Shown here: positions 47,573 to 56,599 of the stretch, piece by piece
Layout of the letters: each line of letters opens with the position of its first letter
Position numbering within the stretch: position 1 is the stretch's first letter
Assembly (NCBI RefSeq): GCF_019720915.1
Contig: NZ_JAHKSI010000001.1
Location: 1,984,001 to 2,048,000 of the forward strand
Origin: Alkalihalobacillus sp. TS-13
GTDB lineage: Bacteria > Bacillota > Bacilli > Bacillales > Fictibacillaceae
Length of the DNA: 64,000 bases
Direction: 5' to 3'
Position numbers and translations under genes: made by a program
The notes under the pieces: generated by a model
Databases searched by the model: none
Told to the model about the DNA's origin: nothing
What the model saw: only the letters and a program-made list of their open reading frames with translations

Positions 47573-49270
47573 CTATCCGATATAGCTTGCAACTTTATTT
47601 CTTCCTTGCTGTTTTGCACCTGTATACATTGCCCGGTCAGCATTCCTGATTAAAGTTAGCGGGTCCTCACCTAGCAATGGAGCGGTAGACACCCCCATAC
47701 TAACTGTCAAATGGATTCGTTTATTTTGCAGGTCTCCGAGGTCATTCTTAATGGTGAAATGTGAACTTGAGATTTCTTCCCTGATTGCCTCAGCCAGATC
47801 CAAGCTTTCGGCATGATCCATATTCGGAAGGACGATGACAAACTCTTCTCCGCCGTATCTTGCTACTGTTCCATTTTTTCCGATGATATCCACAAGTCTA
47901 TCTGCCACCTGGCACAATACGATATTACCCGATTGGTGACCATACGTATCATTTACACGCTTGAAATGATCGATATCCAATAGGATCAGAGAAAAGGGTT
48001 TATGGGATTCTTCATAGTTCACATACATTTCCGAAAGCATATCTTCAAAATAACGGTAATTGTAGAGATTCGTCAGGTGGCACCGTTCGCTTTTATTTTT
48101 GGTAGCCTCATAGTTTTTTGCCTTATCGATTGCCACTGCTAGATAGTTTGATAAGATTTCCAGTATCATCGCATGTGCTTTGTCGTATGCTTTCTTTTGA
48201 TTCGATGCGAACGTGATTACGCCTACTACTTCATGGTTCCGGATCATTGGAACAGAAAGGACGGATTGTACCGAAACTGGCAAGAAACCTCTTGAATATT
48301 TCCGCAATTGATGGCGTGCTGTAAAACGGAGGCTATGACCGCTCTCCCACACTTTACCGCTTATTCCTTCCCCTTTTAATAGATAAGGATGGTCAGCGTT
48401 AAAGGCTCTCTTTGATTCGTATTTCCGATTAACTTTCAATTGAGTCTCATCTTCAATATCCAATATGTACGCATAATCGACTTTCAACATTTTCGTAATA
48501 CGGCCCATATAAATATCTAATATTTCATCTACTTTCAAGCTTTCCGTCAATTCTTGTCCAATTTTACTTGTAAACTTCAGTAAGTGGTTGATCTTCTGGC
48601 TGGAATGGTACATATTCACAAATAATGAAATGACGACAAAAGGGATACCGACGAATAGAATGGCTGTTGTACCTAGTTGTGAATAGATGATGTAGAAGGT
48701 GATCCCGACAGGAAGGATGAATGACTCCATGAACATCTCCCAGAGGAAATCTTTATCAAACAATGAGCTTGATTCTTTATATATGTATCTACGCAAAAAA
48801 TAGAGGATGAAATGGTTCGTAAGGATAGCTGTGAGAGAATAACCGAGAACTGGTATGATCTTCGGATACTCATTCATGCCCAATCCGCCGACTACACCAC
48901 CAAGCAGATAATAGACCAATGCTGCTGATACAGAAACCAACATGAACATGAGTGAACTTGTCCCAAATCGATAGAGCGGATATTTCAACCTGATCATCGA
49001 AGCTGCAATCGTAATCTGAACAAGGACCAATTCGATCAGTAATCCGAAATGCAGGAAGACGGCGAGGGATATCCCCTGTATCAAGGAGATGTTCGTCCCC
49101 TTCACATGGATCGGGAACAAAGAGACGACAACCATCATGATCAGCATGCCGATAATATCTAACCAATAGCCTTCTAATGATGGTATCGAGTAGGTGAAGA
49201 ATGCCCACAGGACCACAGTCCAAGCTAACGCACAGAGCGTTATGAGCACACGTTTTGCACCTTTCGTCAT
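47573..49270 (-). CDS. Membrane-anchored GAF-GGDEF diguanylate cyclase
   Basis: 565 residues. About six TMs form an N-terminal sensor (about 8-225), a GAF domain follows (about 245-385), then a GGDEF domain (about 400-565) with intact active site ARYGGEEFVIVLPN. The I-site RxxD is replaced (GKNG), so product inhibition through that site is not expected. Likely makes c-di-GMP. It lies upstream of the pilus genes but is separated by a terminator-like element. Start ATG with GGGGGGAGGAA. A link to PilB regulation is inference. Confidence 0.9.
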   Translation of the reverse strand: MTKGAKRVLITLCALAWTVVLWAFFTYSIPSLEGYWLDIIGMLIMMVVVSLFPIHVKGTNISLIQGISLAVFLHFGLLIELVLVQITIAASMIRLKYPLYRFGTSSLMFMLVSVSAALVYYLLGGVVGGLGMNEYPKIIPVLGYSLTAILTNHFILYFLRRYIYKESSSLFDKDFLWEMFMESFILPVGITFYIIYSQLGTTAILFVGIPFVVISLFVNMYHSSQKINHLLKFTSKIGQELTESLKVDEILDIYMGRITKMLKVDYAYILDIEDETQLKVNRKYESKRAFNADHPYLLKGEGISGKVWESGHSLRFTARHQLRKYSRGFLPVSVQSVLSVPMIRNHEVVGVITFASNQKKAYDKAHAMILEILSNYLAVAIDKAKNYEATKNKSERCHLTNLYNYRYFEDMLSEMYVNYEESHKPFSLILLDIDHFKRVNDTYGHQSGNIVLCQVADRLVDIIGKNGTVARYGGEEFVIVLPNMDHAESLDLAEAIREEISSSHFTIKNDLGDLQNKRIHLTVSMGVSTAPLLGEDPLTLIRNADRAMYTGAKQQGRNKVASYIG

Positions 49271-49382
49271 GTTCCTCCCCCCTTCGCCTTTATCCCTGAC
49301 ATTCCAATTGAGTCTAACGTACTATTTATCCTTATTCATATTTTATCAAAACTTCTCAGAAAATGTAATTAAAATATTCAAT

Positions 49383-50681
49383 TTATTTCATATTTTTGAA
49401 AATTTCCCTAGCCATTGATATGAAGTATAAGGATCCTGTAATCACGAGGACATCTTCCTCACCCATCCGATCCATCTCTTTTTTCAAAGCAGCTTTAAAA
49501 TCCTCTTCTAGTTCTTTTGGTTCATATTCACATCTTTCAAATAAAGATTCAGCGGAGCTTGCCCTTGGAAAGTCGAAAGATGTAAACATGAGGTGATCGA
49601 TACAGTCGTAAAGTTCAGATAGCATCTCATTGACCGGCTTATCACTTAAGGCACTGAAGATGATTCTTTTTTTCCGATTTGGAAAATGACTGATCAAGGT
49701 TTGTTTGAGACTTTCGATTCCTTCTTTATTGTGAGCACCGTCGAGAATAATCAGTGGGTTTTCACTGACTTGTTCAAAACGACCTGGCCATTGTGCTTGA
49801 AGTAAACCGTCAAAAATATGCTGCTCTTGGATTTCGAAATCAATTCGATCACCCAAGGCTTCAATCATGACAATCGCCATTGCTGCGTTTTTCACTTGAT
49901 GGAAACCGCTCATTTTGACACGAAGATTTTCATAAGTTCGAGAAGGACTCTTTAACGTAAACGATTCTCCCTCTTCCAATACTTCATGTTCCGTTATGAA
50001 ATAATCTCTTTTCAAGCGAGTGATCAATGCATTATGCTCTTTTCCCTTTTCTTCCACTACTTTGATGGCTTCTGCTTGTTCCACCCCAGTGACAAGTGGA
50101 ACTCCCGCTTTGATGATTCCGCTTTTCTCATAAGCAATTTCTTGTAATGTATTACCCAGAATCGCGGTGTGATCATACCCGATATTTGTAATGCCTGTGA
50201 GTATCGGCTGGATGACATTCGTAGAGTCGAGCCTTCCTCCAAGGCCAGTTTCAAATAGAATGATATCCGCTTTCTGGTGCCTGGCGAAATAAACAATCGA
50301 GAGGATTGTAACTACCTCGAATTCAGTCGGAGTCCCTAAATCGGTAGCAGCCAATTTTTCTGCTATGGGTCTTACTTCATTTGCAACTCTTACCAGATCG
50401 TTATCTGCCATCGGTTCCCCGTTGATGGAGATCCGCTCATTGAAGCGTTCAATATAAGGTGAGGTGAATGTCCCGACCGTATAGCCTGCTTCTTGCAAAA
50501 TGCAACGCATATACGTTAGGGTGGATCCTTTTCCATTTGTCCCCGCTAGATGGACGGCTGTCAGGTCTTTTTCGGGGTGGCCAAGTTCTTTCAACATCCA
50601 TTCCATCCTCAATAATCCAGGTTTCATACCAAAAGCGAGAAGTTCATGAATCCAGTGCAATGTCTCTTCATAAGTTTTCAT
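49383..50681 (-). CDS. folC: Folylpolyglutamate synthase / dihydrofolate synthase
   Basis: Adds glutamates to folates. 432 residues: P-loop GTNGKGSTLTY near residue 47, Mur ligase-like signature (FTSPYIERFNERISING) and ILDGAHNKEGIESL near 312. SD AAGGAG before the ATG. Follows valS by 61 bases, as in B. subtilis. Confidence 0.97.
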   Translation of the reverse strand: MKTYEETLHWIHELLAFGMKPGLLRMEWMLKELGHPEKDLTAVHLAGTNGKGSTLTYMRCILQEAGYTVGTFTSPYIERFNERISINGEPMADNDLVRVANEVRPIAEKLAATDLGTPTEFEVVTILSIVYFARHQKADIILFETGLGGRLDSTNVIQPILTGITNIGYDHTAILGNTLQEIAYEKSGIIKAGVPLVTGVEQAEAIKVVEEKGKEHNALITRLKRDYFITEHEVLEEGESFTLKSPSRTYENLRVKMSGFHQVKNAAMAIVMIEALGDRIDFEIQEQHIFDGLLQAQWPGRFEQVSENPLIILDGAHNKEGIESLKQTLISHFPNRKKRIIFSALSDKPVNEMLSELYDCIDHLMFTSFDFPRASSAESLFERCEYEPKELEEDFKAALKKEMDRMGEEDVLVITGSLYFISMAREIFKNMK

Positions 50682-50742
50682 TTCACTACTCCTTGATAAC
50701 TATGAAGAAGACGAATCACTATGATCCGTCTCCTTCACTCGA

Positions 50743-53391
50743 TTAGTTCTTTAATTCCTTGATACGCTCTTCAACCTTTTGTCGATTTTCCAGATACGTC
50801 TTTTCCTTTTGACGTTCTTCTTCAACAACTTTTTCCGGTGCTTTTTTGACAAATCCTTCGTTACTTAGTTTTTTCTGTACGCGCTCAACTTCTGAATTCC
50901 ATTTCTTATACTCATTTTCCAAGCGTTTGACTTCTTTTTCAATATCGATCAATCCTTCTAGCGGTAAGAAGATTTCCACATCACTTACGATTGAGGTCAT
51001 CGCTTTTTCTGGCGCCTCCAGGTCAAGCCCCATCGTCAATGGCTCTGGGTTACAGAAGCGATCGAGATACGTACGATTCTTCTCTAGCTGTTTCAGAATT
51101 TCCTGATTCTGAGGCTTAAGCTGAATTTCAATCGGTTTGCTTGGCGGTACGTTCATCTCCGAACGTGTATTACGGACTGAACGAATGATTTCAGTCAACA
51201 CCTTCATTTCCTTTGCAGAGTCTTCAAAATGTAGATCCCCGCGTTTGACCGGCCAATCAGCAACTGTTATCGACTCGCCTTTATGCGGGATATGCTGCCA
51301 GATTTCCTCGGTTATGAATGGCATGAATGGGTGAAGCAGGCGTAAAGTCTGATCGAGGACATACGCAAGAACAGATCGGGTCGTTTTCTTACGTTCTTCA
51401 TCCTCTCCATAAAGAGGAAGCTTCGCCATTTCGATATACCAGTCACAGAAATCATCCCATATAAAGTTGTATAACGTTCTACCAACTTCTCCAAACTCGT
51501 AAGCATCAATCAATTTCGTAACGGATTCGACCGTTTCATTCAAACGAGTCAGAATCCATTCATCAGCAAGTGATTTCTCACCAGATAAGTCGATTTCATC
51601 AGCTGTCATACCATCCATATTCATTAATGCAAAACGTGAAGCGTTCCATATCTTGTTTCCGAAGTTCCAAGTCGATTCAACCTTTTCCCAGTAAAAGCGG
51701 AGATCGTTTCCTGGCGAGCTTCCAGTTGATAGGAAGAAGCGCAATGAGTCAGCTCCATATTTATCAATGACATCCATCGGGTCGACACCGTTTCCGAGTG
51801 ATTTACTCATCTTACGTCCTTCTGAGTCCCGAACCAATCCATGAATCAGAACATCCTTGAACGGACGTTCACCAGTGAATTCAAGTCCCTGGAAGATCAT
51901 ACGGGCAACCCAGAAGAAAATGATGTCATAACCAGTTACCAATACATCTGTTGAATAGTAACGCTTGAAATCAGCAGAATCTTTATCCGGCCACCCCATT
52001 GTAGAGAATGGCCATAATGCTGAACTGAACCATGTATCCAGTACGTCTTCATCCTGTTCCCAGTTTTCCGGATCTTCTGGTGCGGTACGGCCGACGTACA
52101 TTTCACCGGTTTCCTTATGGTACCAGGCTGGAATTCGATGCCCCCACCATAGCTGGCGGCTGATACACCAATCACGGATGTTTTCAATCCAACGCATATA
52201 CGTCTTTTCGAAGCGGTCTGGCACGAAATGGACCTTGTTCTCTTCCTTTTGCAATTGGATAGCTTGATCAGCTAACGGCTGCATTTTTACGAACCATTGT
52301 GTGGAAAGATATGGCTCGACAACTGCTCCGCTTCTTTCTGAATGGCCAACAGAGTGCATGTGTTCTTCAATCTTGAATAGAACAGCCTGATCTTGGAGGT
52401 CTTTAACGATCTTCTTCCTACATTCAAAGCGATCCATGCCTTGATAAGGACCAGCTTCTTCATTCATCGTTCCGCCCTCATCCATTACAAGGATCCGTTT
52501 AAGGTTATGACGGTTTCCGATTTCGAAGTCGTTGGGATCATGTGCAGGTGTAATCTTGACCGCTCCTGAGCCAAACTCCATATCAACATAATCATCTGCT
52601 ACGATCTCGATTTCTCGTCCTGTGATCGGAAGCTTAACTTTTTTACCGATCAAGTCTTTATATCGATCGTCATTAGGATGGACGGCAACAGCAGTATCTC
52701 CAAGCATTGTTTCTGGTCGGGTTGTTGCTACCTCGATATGTCCGCTTCCATCTGCAAGAGGGTATTTCATATGGTAAAGGGCACCTTGTACGTCCTGATA
52801 AATAACTTCGATGTCTGATAACGCGGTCTTTGTCTGGGGATCCCAGTTAATGATGTATTCTCCACGGTAAATGAAACCTTTTTCATAAAGCGAAACGAAA
52901 ACTTCTTTAACAGCCTCGGACAAACCTTCATCGAGTGTAAAACGTTCACGGGAATAATCAAGGGATAGCCCTAGCTTCGACCATTGCTTCCGGATGAAAT
53001 CAGCATATTCATGCTTCCATTCCCAAGAAACTTCTAGGAATTTTTCACGGCCGAGCTCGTATCTCGAAGTTCCTTCTTCCTTCAGCTTCCCTTCTACCTT
53101 GGCCTGTGTAGCGATCCCAGCATGGTCCATCCCAGGCAGCCAAAGCGCATCATAACCTTGCATACGCTTCGTACGGATCATGATATCCTGTAATGTCGTA
53201 TCCCAAGCGTGACCGAGATGCAGTTTACCGGTTACGTTCGGTGGTGGGATCACGATGGTATAAGGCTCTTTGTCTTCCCCGCCCTTTGATTCGAAAAACT
53301 TTCCATCGAGCCAATATTGATACCATTTTTCTTCTGTCTTTTGTGGATCATATTTTGTCGGCATCGAAATTTCTTGTTCTTGTTTAGACAT
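50743..53391 (-). CDS. valS: Valyl-tRNA synthetase
   Basis: Charges tRNA-Val. 882 residues: HIGH-type motif [12 protein letters not shown] near 51, editing domain (about 190-350), KMSKS motif [11 protein letters not shown] near 530, anticodon domain, and the coiled-coil C-terminus ([18 protein letters not shown]). SD TAAGGAGG before the ATG. Expression is probably controlled by the T-box leader 600 bases upstream, with a family 1 repeat in between. Confidence 0.98.
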   Translation of the reverse strand: MSKQEQEISMPTKYDPQKTEEKWYQYWLDGKFFESKGGEDKEPYTIVIPPPNVTGKLHLGHAWDTTLQDIMIRTKRMQGYDALWLPGMDHAGIATQAKVEGKLKEEGTSRYELGREKFLEVSWEWKHEYADFIRKQWSKLGLSLDYSRERFTLDEGLSEAVKEVFVSLYEKGFIYRGEYIINWDPQTKTALSDIEVIYQDVQGALYHMKYPLADGSGHIEVATTRPETMLGDTAVAVHPNDDRYKDLIGKKVKLPITGREIEIVADDYVDMEFGSGAVKITPAHDPNDFEIGNRHNLKRILVMDEGGTMNEEAGPYQGMDRFECRKKIVKDLQDQAVLFKIEEHMHSVGHSERSGAVVEPYLSTQWFVKMQPLADQAIQLQKEENKVHFVPDRFEKTYMRWIENIRDWCISRQLWWGHRIPAWYHKETGEMYVGRTAPEDPENWEQDEDVLDTWFSSALWPFSTMGWPDKDSADFKRYYSTDVLVTGYDIIFFWVARMIFQGLEFTGERPFKDVLIHGLVRDSEGRKMSKSLGNGVDPMDVIDKYGADSLRFFLSTGSSPGNDLRFYWEKVESTWNFGNKIWNASRFALMNMDGMTADEIDLSGEKSLADEWILTRLNETVESVTKLIDAYEFGEVGRTLYNFIWDDFCDWYIEMAKLPLYGEDEERKKTTRSVLAYVLDQTLRLLHPFMPFITEEIWQHIPHKGESITVADWPVKRGDLHFEDSAKEMKVLTEIIRSVRNTRSEMNVPPSKPIEIQLKPQNQEILKQLEKNRTYLDRFCNPEPLTMGLDLEAPEKAMTSIVSDVEIFLPLEGLIDIEKEVKRLENEYKKWNSEVERVQKKLSNEGFVKKAPEKVVEEERQKEKTYLENRQKVEERIKELKN

Positions 53392-53526
53392 TTCTTACTC
53401 CTCCTTAAAACCTCATTATTCATTTTAAGTACAGTTCTTTTTAAGAAAATGACTTTGATAAATATGTGGATGGAAATTACTTTAGCGAAGGCTCTGTTAA
53501 ATCATACGTTGATTTCTGACTAAGTT

Positions 53527-53977
53527 CGATTAAAGCGAAATTTTCGACACTCCTGCGGGAACAGCGAGCCAGCGAGACCCCACCGTTTTTAAAAGGATCT
53601 TTATAATAAGGACCTTCGACCAAATTCCACCACGTCCTGCGCCTGCGGTTACTCGGCGCAAAACTGCAAAAAGGATGCAATATAAGTCTGTGGTCTTGTG
53701 GTGAACGTCGAAGTCAGCATAAGGAAAGCTTCTAAGAATTCCCATCGCAGACACGAAATTGATTTCATTTTTGTGTTAAGATCCTGTGCAAGTGAGGAGG
53801 CTTGCGGAAGTAGGTAAATGCAGGAAGTGATGTCTAGCTCAGCGACCAGTCACTTGGATCACTTCAACCTTCCTGCGGCGGCGGCAGCCTTCTCGTCCGT
53901 TTTCCAGTGACCTTCGTGACTAATCGGGTCGCTTCCGCATTTCTTACGCCCGCAAAAAAGGAGCGAATTTCGCAAAA
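53527..53977 (-). repeat. Family 1 repeat inserted between the valS T-box and valS (inverted, long copy)
   Basis: The reverse complement of the element at 60769-61138 with the same ends, core GATCCAAGTGACTGGTCGC and TCGAAG hairpin. It carries an extra segment of about 85 bp near the hairpin (53600-53690). It lies wholly within the valS leader transcript, downstream of the terminator. Short ORFs here are not conserved among copies. Confidence 0.85.
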
Positions 53978-54007
53978 TAACTAATGAAAATATCAAAGCC
54001 TTGAAAA

Positions 54008-54262
54008 TAAAAAAACCTCTTTTACATCCTCAAAGGACGAAAGAAGTTCGCGGTACCACCTTTGTTTGCAGCACAATAATAACTGGCTGCACACCTCTAA
54101 TCGATAACGGTCAGAATCCGACTCCTCTTACTTTCCTGGTTCAGAGAAGTTGCTCAAGGGGGACATTCAACTGCTACCTCCTAAGAAATCTTTCAGCTGA
54201 TGATTTCCCTCTCTTTAGGTTTCACAATCTACTCTTCCCTATCGAAGCATGCTATTTATTTT
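54008..54262 (-). promoter_or_regulatory. T-box riboswitch of valS
   Basis: On the minus strand: stem I with AGAGTAG and the AAGAGAGGGAAATC distal region, possible specifier codons GTA (54177-54175) or GTT (54171-54169), both valine. Then comes AGGTGTGCAGCC pairing with GGCTGC-like sequence, and the T-box AAAGGTGGTACCGCG near 54046-54060. A GC-rich terminator stem (CTTTCGTCC...GGATGTAAAAG) with seven T residues ends near 54010. Uncharged tRNA-Val should favour the antiterminator and switch valS on. The antiterminator arrangement is standard. Confidence 0.93.
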
Positions 54263-54283
54263 TAAACACGTATTAGTAGTAAT

Positions 54284-54313
54284 AGTTTACCTTTTGAATT
54301 GTCTTATCGTCAA
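54284..54313 (-). promoter_or_regulatory. Candidate sigmaA promoter of the valS leader
   Basis: Minus strand: TTGACG, 18-base spacer, TAAACT, about 25-30 bases before the first T-box stem. The -35 is one mismatch off. The -10 has two. Confidence 0.5.
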
Positions 54314-54413
54314 TAGGCTTTCCACAAATTTTCTCTTTTAAACAAAAATGGGCACGGAAGTTAGGCAAGTATCATAACATATAGTAATCCCTGTAAAAGA
54401 AAGGATCATCACA

Positions 54414-54611
54414 ATGAGGAGACGACGAGGCTTCAACAAATACCGGTTTCAATATCACCTCCGACAATTCAGAAGCATCTGTGAACAATTTGTCTTTCCG
54501 TTGTTGATATTCCAGGCGATCCGAACACTGCTGTTCCCGTCGGCATTCGATATCATACTTGTAGTCATCCTTCTTGCTCTCCATCTTGCGATTTATTATG
54601 AATTCTGGTGA
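54414..54611 (+). CDS. Small Arg-rich membrane protein, hypothetical
   Basis: 65 residues: a basic start MRRRRGFNKYRFQYH, then two hydrophobic helices (about 24-40 and 43-62). SD AAAGGA eight to ten bases before the ATG. A rho-independent terminator directly follows the stop. Start, composition and its own terminator argue it is real. I recognise no domain. Possible homologues are small proteins encoded between valS and ysxE in other Bacillaceae. Confidence 0.65.
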   Translation: MRRRRGFNKYRFQYHLRQFRSICEQFVFPLLIFQAIRTLLFPSAFDIILVVILLALHLAIYYEFW

Positions 54612-54617
54612 TGAAAA

Positions 54618-54648
54618 ACAAAAACCCTGCTGGAGAGCAGAGTTTTTC
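54618..54648. terminator. Bidirectional terminator between the small membrane protein and ysxE
   Basis: AAAACcCTGCT / AGCAGaGTTTTT stem (one mismatch), A- and T-runs on both sides, between convergent genes. Confidence 0.85.
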
Positions 54649-54677
54649 GCTAAAAGTGTCAGATACTTCAACTACCG

Positions 54678-55679
54678 CTAGTTTGGTATCGTCTGAAGGA
54701 ACTGATCTGTAAAGCGGTCAAGAGATTTCATGACATTCAGTTTGCGGTCCAATTTTCGGACATGCTCCAGCTGGGAGATATCTAGAGAACCTTGATACAT
54801 CTGGATCGTAGAAAATACTGGTTCAGGGAACTTCAGATAACTTGCAAGTAAGATCTTTTCCTCTGGTAATAATGGCAGATGAGTCTCATAACGCCCTAGC
54901 CAATCCATCGCTACATGTTCACTCCATTCCGGATATTGTGCAGCTGTCCGGAAGAAATAGGCCAAGTCACGAACCGGAGTATCTAGTATCGCCCTTTCAA
55001 AGTTGATGAGGCTTCCTTCACCAAGTTGATCTTGGACGACATGCCCCCTGAACGGACGGCCATGGCATAAAACACTTCGATAGCGCTGGTGTTCTTCACA
55101 GCCTTTATACCATTCTGAGACTTTCTGTTTCGCTTCTTCAGCAATCCGCATCATTTTATGGAATTGGGAAAGGTAACGAAGTTCAAAAGGTGAAATATAT
55201 GTTTGCCGTTCAGCTAGCTCAGTGAACCTTTCCATCTCAAGCTGTCTTTGCTCGAAACGCTTCGTCAGCCCAGTATAAGAATCCTTGATGACTTCTTCTG
55301 AGAAGGATTGCGCTTTTACGGTATTGGCATGAAGTTTTCCAAGCTCATCGATTATGAAATCCTCATAAGGAAAGCTTGAACGGGAGTCGCTTTCATACCA
55401 TTTGGTCAAATAATAGTAACGATCGTTAGCAACTACATAAGGATCGCCATATTTCGTCCTGGTCAAGGGAACGACATGATCATACCCAATTTCATTGAGC
55501 CGGTCCATGCAATGCAAGAACCAATCGAACTGTTCCTTGTTCATGGTGGTTTCTTTAAGGGCGAACGCCCCCCGTTTTGAAGTAATACGTTGAACACGAC
55601 CATAAGACTCGATCTTTTCTGGGAACAAGTCATAATAATATAGGATGATGCCATCGACTGACATTGATGTGGCTTTCAT
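54678..55679 (-). CDS. ysxE: Spore coat protein YsxE, CotS-family kinase fold
   Basis: 333 residues of the CotS/aminoglycoside phosphotransferase-like fold: small lobe strand (ITSKRGAFALKETTMN) with a lysine, hinge and helical lobe. The catalytic-loop equivalent reads VLCHGRPFRGHVV: His-Gly is kept, but Arg stands where active APH enzymes have Asp (HGD), so activity is doubtful. YsxE is a SpoVID-dependent outer coat protein in B. subtilis. Overlaps the upstream gene by four bases. Confidence 0.9.
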   Translation of the reverse strand: MKATSMSVDGIILYYYDLFPEKIESYGRVQRITSKRGAFALKETTMNKEQFDWFLHCMDRLNEIGYDHVVPLTRTKYGDPYVVANDRYYYLTKWYESDSRSSFPYEDFIIDELGKLHANTVKAQSFSEEVIKDSYTGLTKRFEQRQLEMERFTELAERQTYISPFELRYLSQFHKMMRIAEEAKQKVSEWYKGCEEHQRYRSVLCHGRPFRGHVVQDQLGEGSLINFERAILDTPVRDLAYFFRTAAQYPEWSEHVAMDWLGRYETHLPLLPEEKILLASYLKFPEPVFSTIQMYQGSLDISQLEHVRKLDRKLNVMKSLDRFTDQFLQTIPN

Positions 55680-56587
55680 CGTACCACCTTCTTTGCGCGG
55701 TGCTCAATCCAGTGACAAACTTCTTCTACCAGAACTCTGTTCGATTCCCACTCACGCTCGAACATATCCAATATTTCACTTGGTGATTGACCTTCTGTCG
55801 ATTCGAGCCGCCGCACACACCTTTGCACCTCTCTTGGTGCAATGAGTTCTGCTGCTAGTAATTGATCATATCCGCCTTCAAGTGGAAAATGATCATGGAT
55901 CGAATCAAGCACTCTGTACATTGATTGGGTATCCGTCGCTAAACGCCAATCAGAAAGAAAATCACATAATCCTTTCATGCTGCGTTCAGGAGTATCATCC
56001 CCACCCTGCCAAAACAATCTTCCATGGACACGCTTTCCCTGGTGGGTCAAAATAGATGGCTCTAATGCCGGAATTTTAAGATGTCTGAATCGATTTTTTA
56101 TCGTTTCAACAGTCCTCAGCCGCCTTCTTGCCTCAGGCAGGCTTCGATTGAGAACTGGCATGTTGAGATCTGAACGATTCAATCCATACTTTTCTACCAT
56201 CTGCTCTCTTGTCTCTGAGAAATATGCATCTTGATCGTCTGGATTTTCATTTCCAAGAGCTAATAATTTACCGATGAACATCCCCCACGTTTGTTCATGG
56301 TTGTGCTTCGGAAAAGGCTCATACCGCTCATCATGGAGAGTCAGGAATTGGCCTTCAAAAGGAAGGAACCACTCTGTGTCCAACGTCCGGATCATCCGAT
56401 CTGTCAACATATTGTTGCTTTCCAAACGCTCTCTCCAGCTGAAATGCCAGTTCATTGTCGATTCATCTGACCAGATACGAACTCTTTTCGTTCCAGCATC
56501 AGTTTCCAGAACTTCATTCTTATGCTTCCAACGCAATGGTTTCAGAGGGTAGTGTTTTTCGATGAGCTCCAGTATATCCATGCTCAT
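55676..56587 (-). CDS. YsxE-like paralogue, hypothetical spore coat protein
   Basis: 303 residues, no TM. Aligns by eye to YsxE along most of its length: a small-lobe-like start (LETDAGTKRVRIWSDE), W-x-x-FIGKLLALG matching DELGKLHAN, and ILTHQGKRVHGRLFWQGGDD where YsxE has the CHGRPFRGH loop. The catalytic Asp is also absent. It lies between spoVID and ysxE, with an ATGA overlap to ysxE and 12 bases to spoVID. Probably a pseudokinase-like coat protein arising by duplication. Not recognised as a named gene. SD AGGATGG before the ATG. Confidence 0.7.
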   Translation of the reverse strand: MSMDILELIEKHYPLKPLRWKHKNEVLETDAGTKRVRIWSDESTMNWHFSWRERLESNNMLTDRMIRTLDTEWFLPFEGQFLTLHDERYEPFPKHNHEQTWGMFIGKLLALGNENPDDQDAYFSETREQMVEKYGLNRSDLNMPVLNRSLPEARRRLRTVETIKNRFRHLKIPALEPSILTHQGKRVHGRLFWQGGDDTPERSMKGLCDFLSDWRLATDTQSMYRVLDSIHDHFPLEGGYDQLLAAELIAPREVQRCVRRLESTEGQSPSEILDMFEREWESNRVLVEEVCHWIEHRAKKVVR

Positions 56588-56599
56588 AAGGACACCATC

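Noticed and set aside
53530-53754. Minus-strand ORF within the repeat upstream of valS
   Set aside because: The frame is not conserved in the copies at 60769 or 1211, so it is not coding.
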